A DNA stretch of 64,000 bases from Phycisphaerales bacterium. GTDB lineage: Bacteria; Planctomycetota; Phycisphaerae; Phycisphaerales; UBA1924. Shown in pieces: positions 16,345-23,845 of the stretch. Numbering within the stretch: the stretch's first letter is position 1; every line of letters begins with the position of its first letter. The DNA lies in the NCBI GenBank assembly GCA_020849615.1, contig JADLFW010000009.1, positions 62,001-126,000 on the forward strand, given 5' to 3'. Made by a program: the position numbers and the translations under genes. A model generated the notes under the pieces. It made no database searches. It was not told where the DNA came from and saw nothing but the letters and a program-made list of their open reading frames with translations.

Positions 16345-18101
16345 TCGCGTTGCTGCGCGGGTACTTCCGGGACGGGCCAGAAGCCAAGGCTGCAGCGTCG
16401 TGCTGGGCGCTGGCGGCGGGGCTGTTGCACAGCCTGATCCTGATCGGGGCGTTCCCGCCCTTCGGGTGGTGGGGGCTGTCGTTCTTCGCGGTCATCCCGA
16501 TTGTGCTCGCGGCCGAGCTGCGCTGGAAGCGGCCCAGGCTCTCCGCCCTGGCTCTGTACACCGGGTGCCTGGCGTTCTGGATGTACCAGCAGGCGTGGAC
16601 CTGGCCCGTCAGCGAAGCCGGGTACATTCCGCTCTGCCTGTACCTCACGATCTACCCGGCCGTCTTCTTCGTGCTGCAGCGGCGCCTGCGGGCCCGGCTG
16701 CCGCAAATCCCGCTGTGGCTCTCGGCGGCGGTGTTGTGGACGGGCCTCGAGGTGCTGCGCGGCGAAGTCGTCTGGCACGGTTATGCGTGGGCGCTCATTG
16801 CGCATCCGCTCATCGAGAGCACGTGGCTGTCTTCGCCCGCGCCGGTGCTGGGCCAGTACCTGGTCTCCTTCCTTCTCATGCTTGCCAGCGCCGGGTTTGC
16901 CGCGGCCCTGGTCGCAATCACGGGGGGCGGGGGGCGGCGAGTGTGGGGCGGATTGAGCGGCGTGGGTCTTGCGGCGGCCGCGTGGGCGGTGTCCGGAGCG
17001 ATCCCGGGCCCGGCGAGCGATGCGAAGCCCGTCGTCGTGGGGGTTGTCCAGACGAATATCCCCCAGAGCAACAAGATGGCGGCGACGATCGGTGTCGAGC
17101 TGGCGCTGTGGGAATCGCTGAAGTACATCAGCGAGCGGGCCGTCGAGAGCGGCGCACAAGTCGTGATCTGGCCCGAGACGATGAAGCCCGGGATGACGCT
17201 CGATCCGGAGTCCGTCGAGGTTGAGCGGCGGGCCGACCTGGGCTACCGCGTGCAGGGCCCGGATGGAGCGGAGCGGGCCATCCCGTCGACGGCGTTTGTG
17301 GATGAGCTCTTCGACCTCCAGAAGCGGCTGGGTGTCCCGCTGGTGGTCGGGGAGGATGCTTTCGAGGGCCTTCGGTTCGACCGCGAGGGCGGGGGTTATC
17401 GAATTGCGTACGACCGGAGGTTCAACAGCGCCTTTGTCGTTGAGAATGGACGGGTATCGGCGATGCGCTACGACAAGGTGCACCTGACTCCCTTCGGAGA
17501 GCAAATGCCGTACATCGAGGCGGTGCCGTGGCTGAAGTCCCGGCTGCTGGCGGTGGCGGCGCAGAACATGAAGCTGGACCTGGCGGAAGGCCGCGGCCCG
17601 GTCACGCTGGAAGCCGGGCTGAAGGACGGTCGGATCCTTCGGCTCGCGACGCCGATCTGCTTCGAAATCACCGACGCGAGGCTGTGCCGCAGAATGGTGG
17701 CCTCCGGGGGTCTCCGGCGGGCCGAACTGCTCGCCAACCTCACCAACGATGGCTGGTTCGGAGATTCAGACCGCACCCGCCTGCAGCACCTGCAGATCGC
17801 GCGGTGGCGGGCCCGGGAGCTGGCGACCCCAGTGGTGCGGGCCGCGAACACCGGGATCTCGGCGGCGATCGATGCCGACGGCCGCCTGATCGGCAAGGCG
17901 GGGGAGACGGACAAAGTCACCGCCGCTGCGAGGGATGAAGGCCGCCTCGTGCGCGACATCACCCCGGCATCGGGGCTGACGATCTATGCTCGAGTTGGTG
18001 ACGTATTCACGTGGTCGGTGCTGGCGGCGGCGGTCGTGTTGACCATCGCGGGCCCATCGCGGCGAATAATGGCTGGGCCCGGCCCGGGCGGCGGGAACTG
18101 A
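16341..18101 (+). CDS. lnt: Apolipoprotein N-acyltransferase
   Basis: The 586-residue protein adds the third acyl chain to the N-terminal Cys of lipoproteins at the periplasmic face of the inner membrane. It has several N-terminal membrane helices, a nitrilase-fold periplasmic domain and a C-terminal helix. The catalytic triad regions are visible: Glu in VIWPETM, Lys in YDKVHLTPFGEQMP, and Cys in PICFEITD. LTNDGWFGDS is also typical. It overlaps accD by 4 bases and is followed after one base by a lipoprotein gene, a plausible substrate. Confidence 0.92.
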   Translation: MIALLRGYFRDGPEAKAAASCWALAAGLLHSLILIGAFPPFGWWGLSFFAVIPIVLAAELRWKRPRLSALALYTGCLAFWMYQQAWTWPVSEAGYIPLCLYLTIYPAVFFVLQRRLRARLPQIPLWLSAAVLWTGLEVLRGEVVWHGYAWALIAHPLIESTWLSSPAPVLGQYLVSFLLMLASAGFAAALVAITGGGGRRVWGGLSGVGLAAAAWAVSGAIPGPASDAKPVVVGVVQTNIPQSNKMAATIGVELALWESLKYISERAVESGAQVVIWPETMKPGMTLDPESVEVERRADLGYRVQGPDGAERAIPSTAFVDELFDLQKRLGVPLVVGEDAFEGLRFDREGGGYRIAYDRRFNSAFVVENGRVSAMRYDKVHLTPFGEQMPYIEAVPWLKSRLLAVAAQNMKLDLAEGRGPVTLEAGLKDGRILRLATPICFEITDARLCRRMVASGGLRRAELLANLTNDGWFGDSDRTRLQHLQIARWRARELATPVVRAANTGISAAIDADGRLIGKAGETDKVTAAARDEGRLVRDITPASGLTIYARVGDVFTWSVLAAAVVLTIAGPSRRIMAGPGPGGGN

Positions 18102-18102
18102 T

Positions 18103-19224
18103 ATGCGATCAAACTCAAATCACGCGAAGGTCCGCGGGGGTCGTGCAACCCGCTGGAGTGCGACGGCCGGGCTGCTGGCCGCCGTTCTTGTTGGAGGCTG
18201 CGGCGGCGCCGGCGCCAAGCCGAAGACTGCTGCGCGGCCGGAAGGTCAATCCACAGCCCCGAGTGGCCCTGCCTCCGCCGGGCCAGCGCCGATCGCGGAC
18301 GCGGTCGCTGTCTCTGCGCTGCGCGAGCAGGCGATCGGCATGATCGAGCAGGAGGCATCGGCGCCGGATGCCTTGCTGCGGGCCAACGCGGTGGAAGCGG
18401 CCGGGTCCTCCCCGGTCCGGCTCCGTGGGGTGATCGATCGGGGGCTGGATGATCCGAACCTCGGCGTGCGGTCGGTCGCGGCGGCGACGGCCGGGCGTGT
18501 GAAGCTGAAGGGCGCCGCCTCACGGCTGCACGGCCTCGAGACGGATTCTTCACCCTACGTGAGGGCTTCGGCGATCGGCGCGCTGGCCCGGCTGGGGGAG
18601 GCGGTCGACCAGTCGCCCCTCGCCGAGATGCTCCTGGGGGACCCGTCACCGAAGATCCGGTCGCACGCGGCGTTCACGCTTGGTGAGATCGGGAATCGAT
18701 CCGCGCTGGGACTTCTGAAGGAGGCGGCCGGCGCCAAGCTGGAGCGGGCATCGACGGGCGAGGTCAAGCTCATGCAGCTTCAGATCGCCGAGGCGATGGT
18801 GAAGCTGGGGGATGAAGCGCAGCTCCAGCCGATCCGGGCGGCGCTCTACCCCTCCAGGCCGGATGAACTGGAATCGGCCGTGCTCGCGGTGCAGATTCTC
18901 GGGCAGGTCCGCGACAAGGCCGCCATGGGCCAGCTGATGCACATGGCCTCCTACCGGGATCAGGGCGGGCAGCCACTTCCGGCCGAGATCCGGCTGGCGG
19001 TGTGCTCAGCCCTGGCCAAGATGGGGGAGAAAAAGGGCGGGTTCATCGCGGATGAGTTCCGTGCCTCCAAGAGTGCGGCTCTGCGCGCTCAGGCGGCCGC
19101 GGCGTACGGGGACATCGGGGATGGGATGAGCCTCGCCCGGCTGAAGGAGTTGCTCGACGATCCCGACAAGCTGGTTCGGGTGGCGGCGGCTGGCGGAGTG
19201 CTCCGGGCGGTCGGCCGCGAGTAG
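18103..19224 (+). CDS. HEAT-repeat lipoprotein
   Basis: The 373-residue protein has a signal peptide and a lipobox-like LVGGC (Cys about 30), then an Ala/Pro linker. Helical HEAT-type repeats follow from about residue 70 to the end (for example PYVRASAIGALARLG, KIRSHAAFTLGEIG, LVRVAAAGGVLRAVG). Such repeats usually act as protein-binding scaffolds. It lies in the accD-lnt operon and would be matured by the Lnt encoded just upstream. Function is otherwise unknown. Confidence 0.8.
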   Translation: MRSNSNHAKVRGGRATRWSATAGLLAAVLVGGCGGAGAKPKTAARPEGQSTAPSGPASAGPAPIADAVAVSALREQAIGMIEQEASAPDALLRANAVEAAGSSPVRLRGVIDRGLDDPNLGVRSVAAATAGRVKLKGAASRLHGLETDSSPYVRASAIGALARLGEAVDQSPLAEMLLGDPSPKIRSHAAFTLGEIGNRSALGLLKEAAGAKLERASTGEVKLMQLQIAEAMVKLGDEAQLQPIRAALYPSRPDELESAVLAVQILGQVRDKAAMGQLMHMASYRDQGGQPLPAEIRLAVCSALAKMGEKKGGFIADEFRASKSAALRAQAAAAYGDIGDGMSLARLKELLDDPDKLVRVAAAGGVLRAVGRE

Positions 19225-19323
19225 GCCGCGCCCGCGGGGAAGGAACCCGCGACCCGCTGGCTGCGGATGGGGGAGGCGCTCCCATCAGCGGCCCGGCGAC
19301 GGGTGCGGGCCCGGCGGGGCGTG

Positions 19324-19353
19324 TTGACAGGCGCTAGGGTTTCGAGGTATCAA
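19324..19353 (+). promoter_or_regulatory. Candidate sigma70-type promoter in the 304-base gap
   Basis: TTGACA (19324-19329), 18 bases, TATCAA (19348-19353). It lies in the 19225-19528 gap between the HEAT lipoprotein gene and the coiled-coil gene starting at 19529, leaving a leader of about 170 bases. I see nothing else definite in this gap. Confidence 0.5.
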
Positions 19354-19528
19354 ACGCAGTCCCGGAGCGGGGTTGCGTGTCGGGGGGAAGGAATCCCGGG
19401 CCCGGCGTGAAAGCCCGACGGGGGACGAAGCGGAAAGCCGTGGAAATCCGCGGGGTTGAACAGAGCGAATCGGCGGGATCCGGCGGGAGCGTCGGCCGTC
19501 GGCAGGAAGTCGATTCAGGAGCCCGAGT

Positions 19529-20401
19529 GTGCACATTCTGACCAAAGTGCTGGTGATCACGGCGGCGGTGTTGAGCGTGTTCTTGGCGGCGCTGACGATC
19601 GCGTACTCGACGAACGCCGAGCGCATCGTTTCGCAGTTCCAAGCCGAGCGCAACCTCAAGGTAGCGGCGCTGGGCGCGCTGGACGCGGCCAAGGGGCAGG
19701 CGGGCGAGGAGCAGGCCCGGCTGAATGCGCAGATCGAGAAGCTGTATGGCGACCTCGCGACGCGCACGGCGGATTTCAACCGCCTCGAAGCGGGGATCAC
19801 CACCCTCCAGGGTGAGAAGGCCAAGGCCCTGGCCGACTACCAGTCCCTGCAGGCCAAGATCGCCGAGCTTGGCGAGACCGCCAAGACCCAGGCCAACCTG
19901 ATCACGAGCTACCGCGATGAGGTCACCACGCTCCGCAAGAACGAACTGACTTACCGGCAGCAGGCCCTCGAGATGGATGACCGGCTGAGCGATCTCGAGA
20001 GCCAGCGCGAGGTGCTGGAGCAGACCGTTCGGGCCCTGCAGGAGCAGCTCGCCGAGGCCCGGACGCAGCAGGAGACGCTCGTTCAGGGCGGGCCCGGCGC
20101 GGTGAGCGCCACCGGGCTGAAGTCCGCGGAGCCGTTCGTCTCATCCGGGCCGCTGGTCGCGGGCCGGGTCGAGAGCGTGTCGAAGGATGCAGCCACCGGC
20201 GCCCTGCTCGCCAAGATCAACCTGGGCAGCAACGACCTCGTCCGCGAGAACCAGAAGCTGTTCGTGGGCCGCGGCGGCGAGTTCGTCGCCAACGTCGTGG
20301 TCCTGAAGACCGACCTGAAGTGGTCGATCGCCCGGATCGACACGCTGGGCCGGGCCGTCGAAGTCCGCGAGGGCGACCAAGTCCTCAGCCGCCTGCAGTA
20401 A
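19529..20401 (+). CDS. Membrane-anchored coiled-coil protein
   Basis: The 290-residue protein has one N-terminal membrane helix (about 3-25). A long heptad-rich coiled coil follows (about 35-185), then a small C-terminal beta-rich domain containing AGRVESVSKDAATGALLAKINLG and IARIDTLGRAVEVREGD. The start is GTG 19529 after CAGGAG. The short membrane protein gene 70 bases downstream is probably cotranscribed. I do not recognise a named family; the architecture suggests an envelope or cell-shape tether. Confidence 0.7.
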   Translation: MHILTKVLVITAAVLSVFLAALTIAYSTNAERIVSQFQAERNLKVAALGALDAAKGQAGEEQARLNAQIEKLYGDLATRTADFNRLEAGITTLQGEKAKALADYQSLQAKIAELGETAKTQANLITSYRDEVTTLRKNELTYRQQALEMDDRLSDLESQREVLEQTVRALQEQLAEARTQQETLVQGGPGAVSATGLKSAEPFVSSGPLVAGRVESVSKDAATGALLAKINLGSNDLVRENQKLFVGRGGEFVANVVVLKTDLKWSIARIDTLGRAVEVREGDQVLSRLQ

Positions 20402-20471
20402 GAGACCCCGCGAGAGTCGGCACCACAGACCACCGCGGGCGCGGGCCCGGGGACGAAAGGGCGTGATCGGT

Positions 20472-20693
20472 ATGAGCCAGTTCGGGATGCAGATGCCGGG
20501 TGGGCGTGCGCGGCGGGGCGGTTCCCCGGATGTGTACACGGCCATGGCCTTCGCCGCCGTCGTGTTCCTGGCGACCGCGTGCGTGTTCGTGTACCTGGCG
20601 GCGAGCAAGGTCGGCAAGGATGGCAACGCGTTCGGGCTTCAGGACGCAACCCAGCCCAACGCCGCCGGGATCAGCCTGAAGGCGGGCCGATGA
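20472..20693 (+). CDS. Small single-pass membrane protein
   Basis: The 73-residue product has a Gly/Arg-rich N-terminus and one membrane helix (VYTAMAFAAVVFLATACVFV region), then a short polar tail. ATG 20472 has AAAGGG ten bases upstream; GTG 20463 is an alternative start. It follows the coiled-coil gene closely and is likely its partner. Function is unknown. Confidence 0.6.
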   Translation: MSQFGMQMPGGRARRGGSPDVYTAMAFAAVVFLATACVFVYLAASKVGKDGNAFGLQDATQPNAAGISLKAGR

Positions 20694-20758
20694 GGGTCGC
20701 TGAGCGGGCCGGGCTGCGGGGGAACGTCTAGGTCACCGCCCGTCGCGGGTCCGCTGAC

Positions 20759-20786
20759 TTGACACCTTGCGGAAGACGACTACATT
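20759..20786 (+). promoter_or_regulatory. tRNA-Asp promoter
   Basis: TTGACA (20759-20764), 16 bases, TACATT (20781-20786). It lies 36 bases ahead of the first base of tRNA-Asp. Confidence 0.75.
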
Positions 20787-20822
20787 CACGGTCGGCGTGG
20801 GAAGCCGCGTCGCTGACAATCT

Positions 20823-20900
<78 letters not shown>

Positions 20901-20901
<1 letters not shown>

Positions 20902-20931
20902 AACGGCCCTTTTATGGGGCCGTTTTCTTTT
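20901..20931 (+). terminator. Intrinsic terminator after tRNA-Asp (element-borne)
   Basis: A 9-bp stem (AAACGGCCC 20901-20909, GGGCCGTTT 20917-20925) with a 7-base loop is followed by TCTTTT. It lies just inside the element, so the element supplies a terminator for the reconstituted tRNA. Confidence 0.85.
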
Positions 20932-20952
20932 CGGCTACATCGCGGCTACATC
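20932..20952 (+). repeat. Left pair of CGGCTACATC repeats (candidate integrase arm sites)
   Basis: Two copies of CGGCTACATC (20932-20941 and 20943-20952) start 31 bases inside attL. The same 9-mer pair recurs near attR at 31933-31953. The TAG stop of the last cargo gene lies within the second copy. Confidence 0.6.
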
Positions 20953-21617
20953 CGGTCCCGGCGCACGTCGGGCGTCGATTCTTTGGCCGGCGAGCCCGTC
21001 TTGCCCTCCGCCACCATTCGGGCAACCTCCGTCTTCCATTGGTCGGTCATGCCCTCGAACTCCTCGCCGCACGCGGTGTAGGCGACGGCGGCGGTGATTG
21101 ACGCGAGGTCGTCAAGGCTCTTGAAGCTGGTGGGGATGCCCAGGGCGGTCATCGCCTCTCGGGGCGGGAGGCGCGCCGGGAGCCGCCCGTAGGGATTGGT
21201 GATCGTCGGGTTCTTCCAGTAGAAGGACCCTTTCTTGCCGTCCGCGTTCGGCGTTGCCTTCCAGTGAATCCCGGTGATGGTGACAGGGAAGGCGCTCAGG
21301 TTGACCACCTCCACGACAGGGCGGGGCCTCCGGTCGTCTTCGGGGTCCCCGTCTTCGCTCACAACCATCATCATGCGCGGTTTGACCACGAGGCGAATCT
21401 TGCCTTCCTCCTCTTGAAGTTTGAGGGCTTGTTCCGCGTGGTCGTTAGCCTTCCCGGCGAGCGCGTTGGCTTCGCGGCTGATGGTGTTGGCCTCCGCCGC
21501 GGCGCGGTTCGAGCGGCGGGTTTGCCACAGCGCGATGCCCGCGGCGAACAGGCCCGCAACCGCTATGACCGTGTTCGCCCAATCGACCATGCCGGTATCG
21601 GCGAGCGTAACGCTCAT
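20946..21617 (-). CDS. Membrane-anchored coiled-coil protein, last gene of cargo operon
   Basis: The 223-residue protein has a single N-terminal membrane helix (DWANTVIAVAGLFAAGIALW region, about 10-30). A short Ala/Asn-rich coiled coil (about 32-75) comes next. The C-terminal beta-rich domain of about 130 residues contains VVEVVNLSAFPVTITGIHW. This helix-coil-domain plan recurs in uncharacterised proteins. The ATG at 21617 overlaps the upstream stop as ATGA, indicating translational coupling. Being membrane-tethered, it is a plausible effector or sensor of the module; that is inference. Confidence 0.7.
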   Translation of the reverse strand: MSVTLADTGMVDWANTVIAVAGLFAAGIALWQTRRSNRAAAEANTISREANALAGKANDHAEQALKLQEEEGKIRLVVKPRMMMVVSEDGDPEDDRRPRPVVEVVNLSAFPVTITGIHWKATPNADGKKGSFYWKNPTITNPYGRLPARLPPREAMTALGIPTSFKSLDDLASITAAVAYTACGEEFEGMTDQWKTEVARMVAEGKTGSPAKESTPDVRRDRM

Positions 21618-22546
21618 GCCTTCCTGCCCTTCGTGTTCGTCCCCTTCTTCTTCGCCCCGTTGTTGAACTGCGTCGGATACGCGAGATACAGCCGGTGCGA
21701 GTCCTTCCCGTCGATGATCCCGTACCAAAGGGGCTTCCCTGTCGTCGCGGACTTCGCAACCGCGAGACGCTCCAGCACGTCGATGACATCGGGATCAATC
21801 TCTCGCCAGTGTTGGACAAAGTACACGTCCGCCTCTTCCTGAATCAGACGGAGATATTGATTCCCGCGCTTCCCCATCTTCCCGAGATAGAGGGGCGTCT
21901 TCAGCCCCGGCCCCTTGAAGGCAAACGCAGCGGCAACCCGCTTACCGTTCAACCGGAGTCGAGTCGTGTAGAGGTCACTCTTCTCTCCGGGCCAATCCTT
22001 GAACTCGCCCGGTTCACCGATGATCCGTTGAACGCCTTGCTTGAACTGATCCTCCGATACGGTGTTGGGGAGCGAGGTACCGCCCTTGATCTTCTTCACC
22101 TTGGCGAAGGACGCCACGTCGTCTATGTACAGACGCTTGACCTTCGCGCCGGCGGCGGGGATTGCTACCGACTTCGGAGCGTGGACGACCACCTTCCGCT
22201 TCGTCGGCCACTTGTCCCGCTTCTCGCGGCTATCCGCCAAGGCGAGTATCTCTTGCTTGTGCTTGTGGTACTCCCGCCGCCGGGCGTATGCGATCTCGCC
22301 GCTCGGGGTCGTTGTCTGATCGAACGCCACCCCATCTAGAACACTGCCGACCTTCAGCACCTGGTTGCGGGTGAGGCCCGTCTTCTTTCGTATCTCTTCC
22401 ACCGTCCGGGACTTCGCCTTGTGGTAGTACACCGCCTCGAAGACCAATCGCTTGTGGCTGCCCGCTCGACCGATGAGTTTGGCCACTCGCTCGATTTGCT
22501 CGGGCGCATTGGAGGCGAAGTCTGACGTGGAGAGGGGGGTCTTCAT
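21614..22546 (-). CDS. Winged-helix protein with possible PD-(D/E)XK-like domain
   Basis: The 310-residue protein has an N-terminal winged-helix-like region (about 15-75, TVEEIRKKTGLTRNQVLKVG), a basic linker, then an alpha/beta domain (about 165-295). In that domain DLYTTRLRLNGKRVAAAFAF leads into KGPG, followed by GKMGKRGNQYLRLI and ADVYFVQHWREIDPDV. A strand-Asp, strand, FKGP-Lys order resembles a PD-(D/E)XK nuclease core, and I recall related uncharacterised proteins with this FKGPG...MGK.G.Q..RL pattern. Catalysis is not shown. It abuts the HTH gene upstream and overlaps the membrane gene downstream. Confidence 0.6.
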   Translation of the reverse strand: MKTPLSTSDFASNAPEQIERVAKLIGRAGSHKRLVFEAVYYHKAKSRTVEEIRKKTGLTRNQVLKVGSVLDGVAFDQTTTPSGEIAYARRREYHKHKQEILALADSREKRDKWPTKRKVVVHAPKSVAIPAAGAKVKRLYIDDVASFAKVKKIKGGTSLPNTVSEDQFKQGVQRIIGEPGEFKDWPGEKSDLYTTRLRLNGKRVAAAFAFKGPGLKTPLYLGKMGKRGNQYLRLIQEEADVYFVQHWREIDPDVIDVLERLAVAKSATTGKPLWYGIIDGKDSHRLYLAYPTQFNNGAKKKGTNTKGRKA

Positions 22547-22750
22547 TCACTTCCCTCGGCGGGGCTTGGACTTGCCCGGTGTCGCCTTGCCATTGCGGAG
22601 CATCCGGCTGACGTTGCTCTGGTCGATGCCGAGCGCCTTGCCGATGTCTCCTTGGCTCGCGCCAGATCGCATCAGCATGCAAACGAGCAACTTCTTGATC
22701 GTGGTCAACTCTTCAACAACAGGATCGGGCTGTTCGGCTTGCTTGGCCAT
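22547..22750 (-). CDS. Mini-HTH protein A of cargo operon
   Basis: The 67-residue protein has an N-terminal helix (VVEELTTIKKLLVCMLMRSG) followed by a HTH (SQGDIGKALGIDQSNVSRML) and a basic tail. ATG 22750 (MAKQAEQ) is chosen over 22777 because the shorter product aligns with its neighbour. It is a clear paralogue of the gene at 22764-22976. Likely a DNA-binding regulator; target unknown. Confidence 0.7.
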   Translation of the reverse strand: MAKQAEQPDPVVEELTTIKKLLVCMLMRSGASQGDIGKALGIDQSNVSRMLRNGKATPGKSKPRRGK

Positions 22751-22763
22751 GTTCGGGTACTCA

Positions 22764-22976
22764 CTACTTGGTGTCATCGCGGTCGTCCTTCACGGCCGCC
22801 GCGAACCCCTTGGGGAGGGACCGACTGATTTGGCTCTCGTGGACGCCGAGCGCCCCCGCAATGTGGCGCTGCTTCACCCCGTCGCGGATGAGGCTCACGA
22901 TGAGGAGTTGCTTGATCGCGGCGAGTTCCACCGCGATCGGGTCGGCCGGGCCGTTCTTCGACTTCGCCTTTGCCAT
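22764..22976 (-). CDS. Mini-HTH protein B of cargo operon
   Basis: The 70-residue protein has the same plan as mini-HTH A: a basic start, IAVELAAIKQLLIVSLIRDG helix, HTH (KQRHIAGALGVHESQISRSL) and a charged tail. Shared positions with A include EL..IK.LL and ALG...S..SR. The gene lies 8 bases after the end of mini-HTH C. Confidence 0.7.
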   Translation of the reverse strand: MAKAKSKNGPADPIAVELAAIKQLLIVSLIRDGVKQRHIAGALGVHESQISRSLPKGFAAAVKDDRDDTK

Positions 22977-22984
22977 TGGTGCTC

Positions 22985-23218
22985 CTACTTCTTCGACTTC
23001 CTGCCCTCGCGCTTCGCGGCGGAGAGCGCCACGCTCACGGTGTTGGGGGTCGTGTCGCAGAGCGCCGCGATGTCCTTCGGCGTCATGCCCGCGCGCTGAA
23101 GACGGACCGCGCGATCCTTCAGGGAGTGATTGTCTGAGGCGACACTAAGAGCGAGGAGTCGGATCAACGTGTCCAACTTCGCTTCGATGCGGGAGATGTC
23201 GGTGTTGTCGGTACTCAC
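22985..23218 (-). CDS. Mini-HTH protein C of cargo operon
   Basis: The 77-residue protein has an N-terminal helix (RIEAKLDTLIRLLALSVA) and a C-terminal HTH (GMTPKDIAALCDTTPNTVSV) resembling sigma region 4 or small regulators. It is a more distant relative of mini-HTH A and B. Its ATG overlaps the stop of the upstream winged-helix gene by 4 bases. Confidence 0.65.
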   Translation of the reverse strand: MSTDNTDISRIEAKLDTLIRLLALSVASDNHSLKDRAVRLQRAGMTPKDIAALCDTTPNTVSVALSAAKREGRKSKK

Positions 23219-23541
23219 TTGCTAGGCCCCTTCTTCTTTGTGGCGTCACCATTCAACGGGTAGACGTGCAGCAACTTCGCCTCGCGGCCCTCGCCGAGTC
23301 GGAACACGATGCCCGCGTCGATCCATCGCCCGACCGTCTTGCTGAAGTTGCCGGAGTCCAACTTCAGGGCCTTAGCAACCTCGCCCTGCCCCTTCGTGCC
23401 ATCGCACAGGTTGAAGGCTTGGAGTTGCTTCGCGCCAGCGCCCTTGGAGAGCACGATCTCTGTCAGTTTGTCGGGCGGGAACGTCTGGCGGGCGGTGACG
23501 GACAGGACGGCACGGAGGAGGGCTTCGCTGTTGTCTGGCAT
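23215..23541 (-). CDS. Winged-helix protein, first gene of cargo operon
   Basis: The 108-residue protein has a helix (LLRAVLSVTARQTF) followed by a winged helix (TKGQGEVAKALKLDSGNFSK, wing at IVFRLGEGREAKLLHVYPL). The ATG at 23541 follows AGGGG. Upstream lies a perfect 10-bp inverted repeat and a TATACT box, so this is probably the promoter-proximal and autoregulatory gene. The longer open frame reading in from 23775 is compositionally unrelated. Confidence 0.65.
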   Translation of the reverse strand: MPDNSEALLRAVLSVTARQTFPPDKLTEIVLSKGAGAKQLQAFNLCDGTKGQGEVAKALKLDSGNFSKTVGRWIDAGIVFRLGEGREAKLLHVYPLNGDATKKKGPSK

Positions 23542-23554
23542 GAGGTACCCCTGA

Positions 23555-23588
23555 GCGGTCGCTAAGAGTGTAGCGACCGCCAAGTATA
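23555..23588 (-). promoter_or_regulatory. Cargo-operon promoter element and operator-like inverted repeat
   Basis: A perfect 10-bp inverted repeat (GCGGTCGCTA 23555-23564, TAGCGACCGC 23571-23580, 6-base spacer) sits between a minus-strand TATACT (23588-23583) and the ATG at 23541. A TTGACC lies at 23616-23611 but its 22-base spacing to TATACT is too long, so the -35 is unclear. The position fits an operator bound by one of the HTH proteins. Confidence 0.5.
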
Positions 23589-23623
23589 CCACCCCTTGGG
23601 GGTCTGAGTCGGTCAACCGCCAT

Positions 23624-23845
23624 CTACTGGGGTCGGTCGGGCAGGAACGCGAAGTAGTCCACCACGGCCGCCCGATCCGCGCCGGGGTGGGATTCGAGCG
23701 CCTCCGCCAGCTCCTCCGGCCCCGGTCCGGTGGTGCCGGCCGGGGCGTCGGCGAGTTGGAGGAGGAGCGCCTCAATCGCCGCTCGCGTCGAATCGTCGGC
23801 CCAAGCGGCTTGGACGCGCGAGAAGTCCGAGTGGGAGCGCTTCAT
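23624..23845 (-). CDS. Small hypothetical protein of element
   Basis: The 73-residue helical, acidic protein (MKRSHSDFSRVQAAWADDST start) has no recognisable domain. The ATG at 23845 overlaps the stop of the scaffold-like gene upstream by 4 bases, supporting translation. It is the last gene before the cargo promoter. Confidence 0.5.
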   Translation of the reverse strand: MKRSHSDFSRVQAAWADDSTRAAIEALLLQLADAPAGTTGPGPEELAEALESHPGADRAAVVDYFAFLPDRPQ

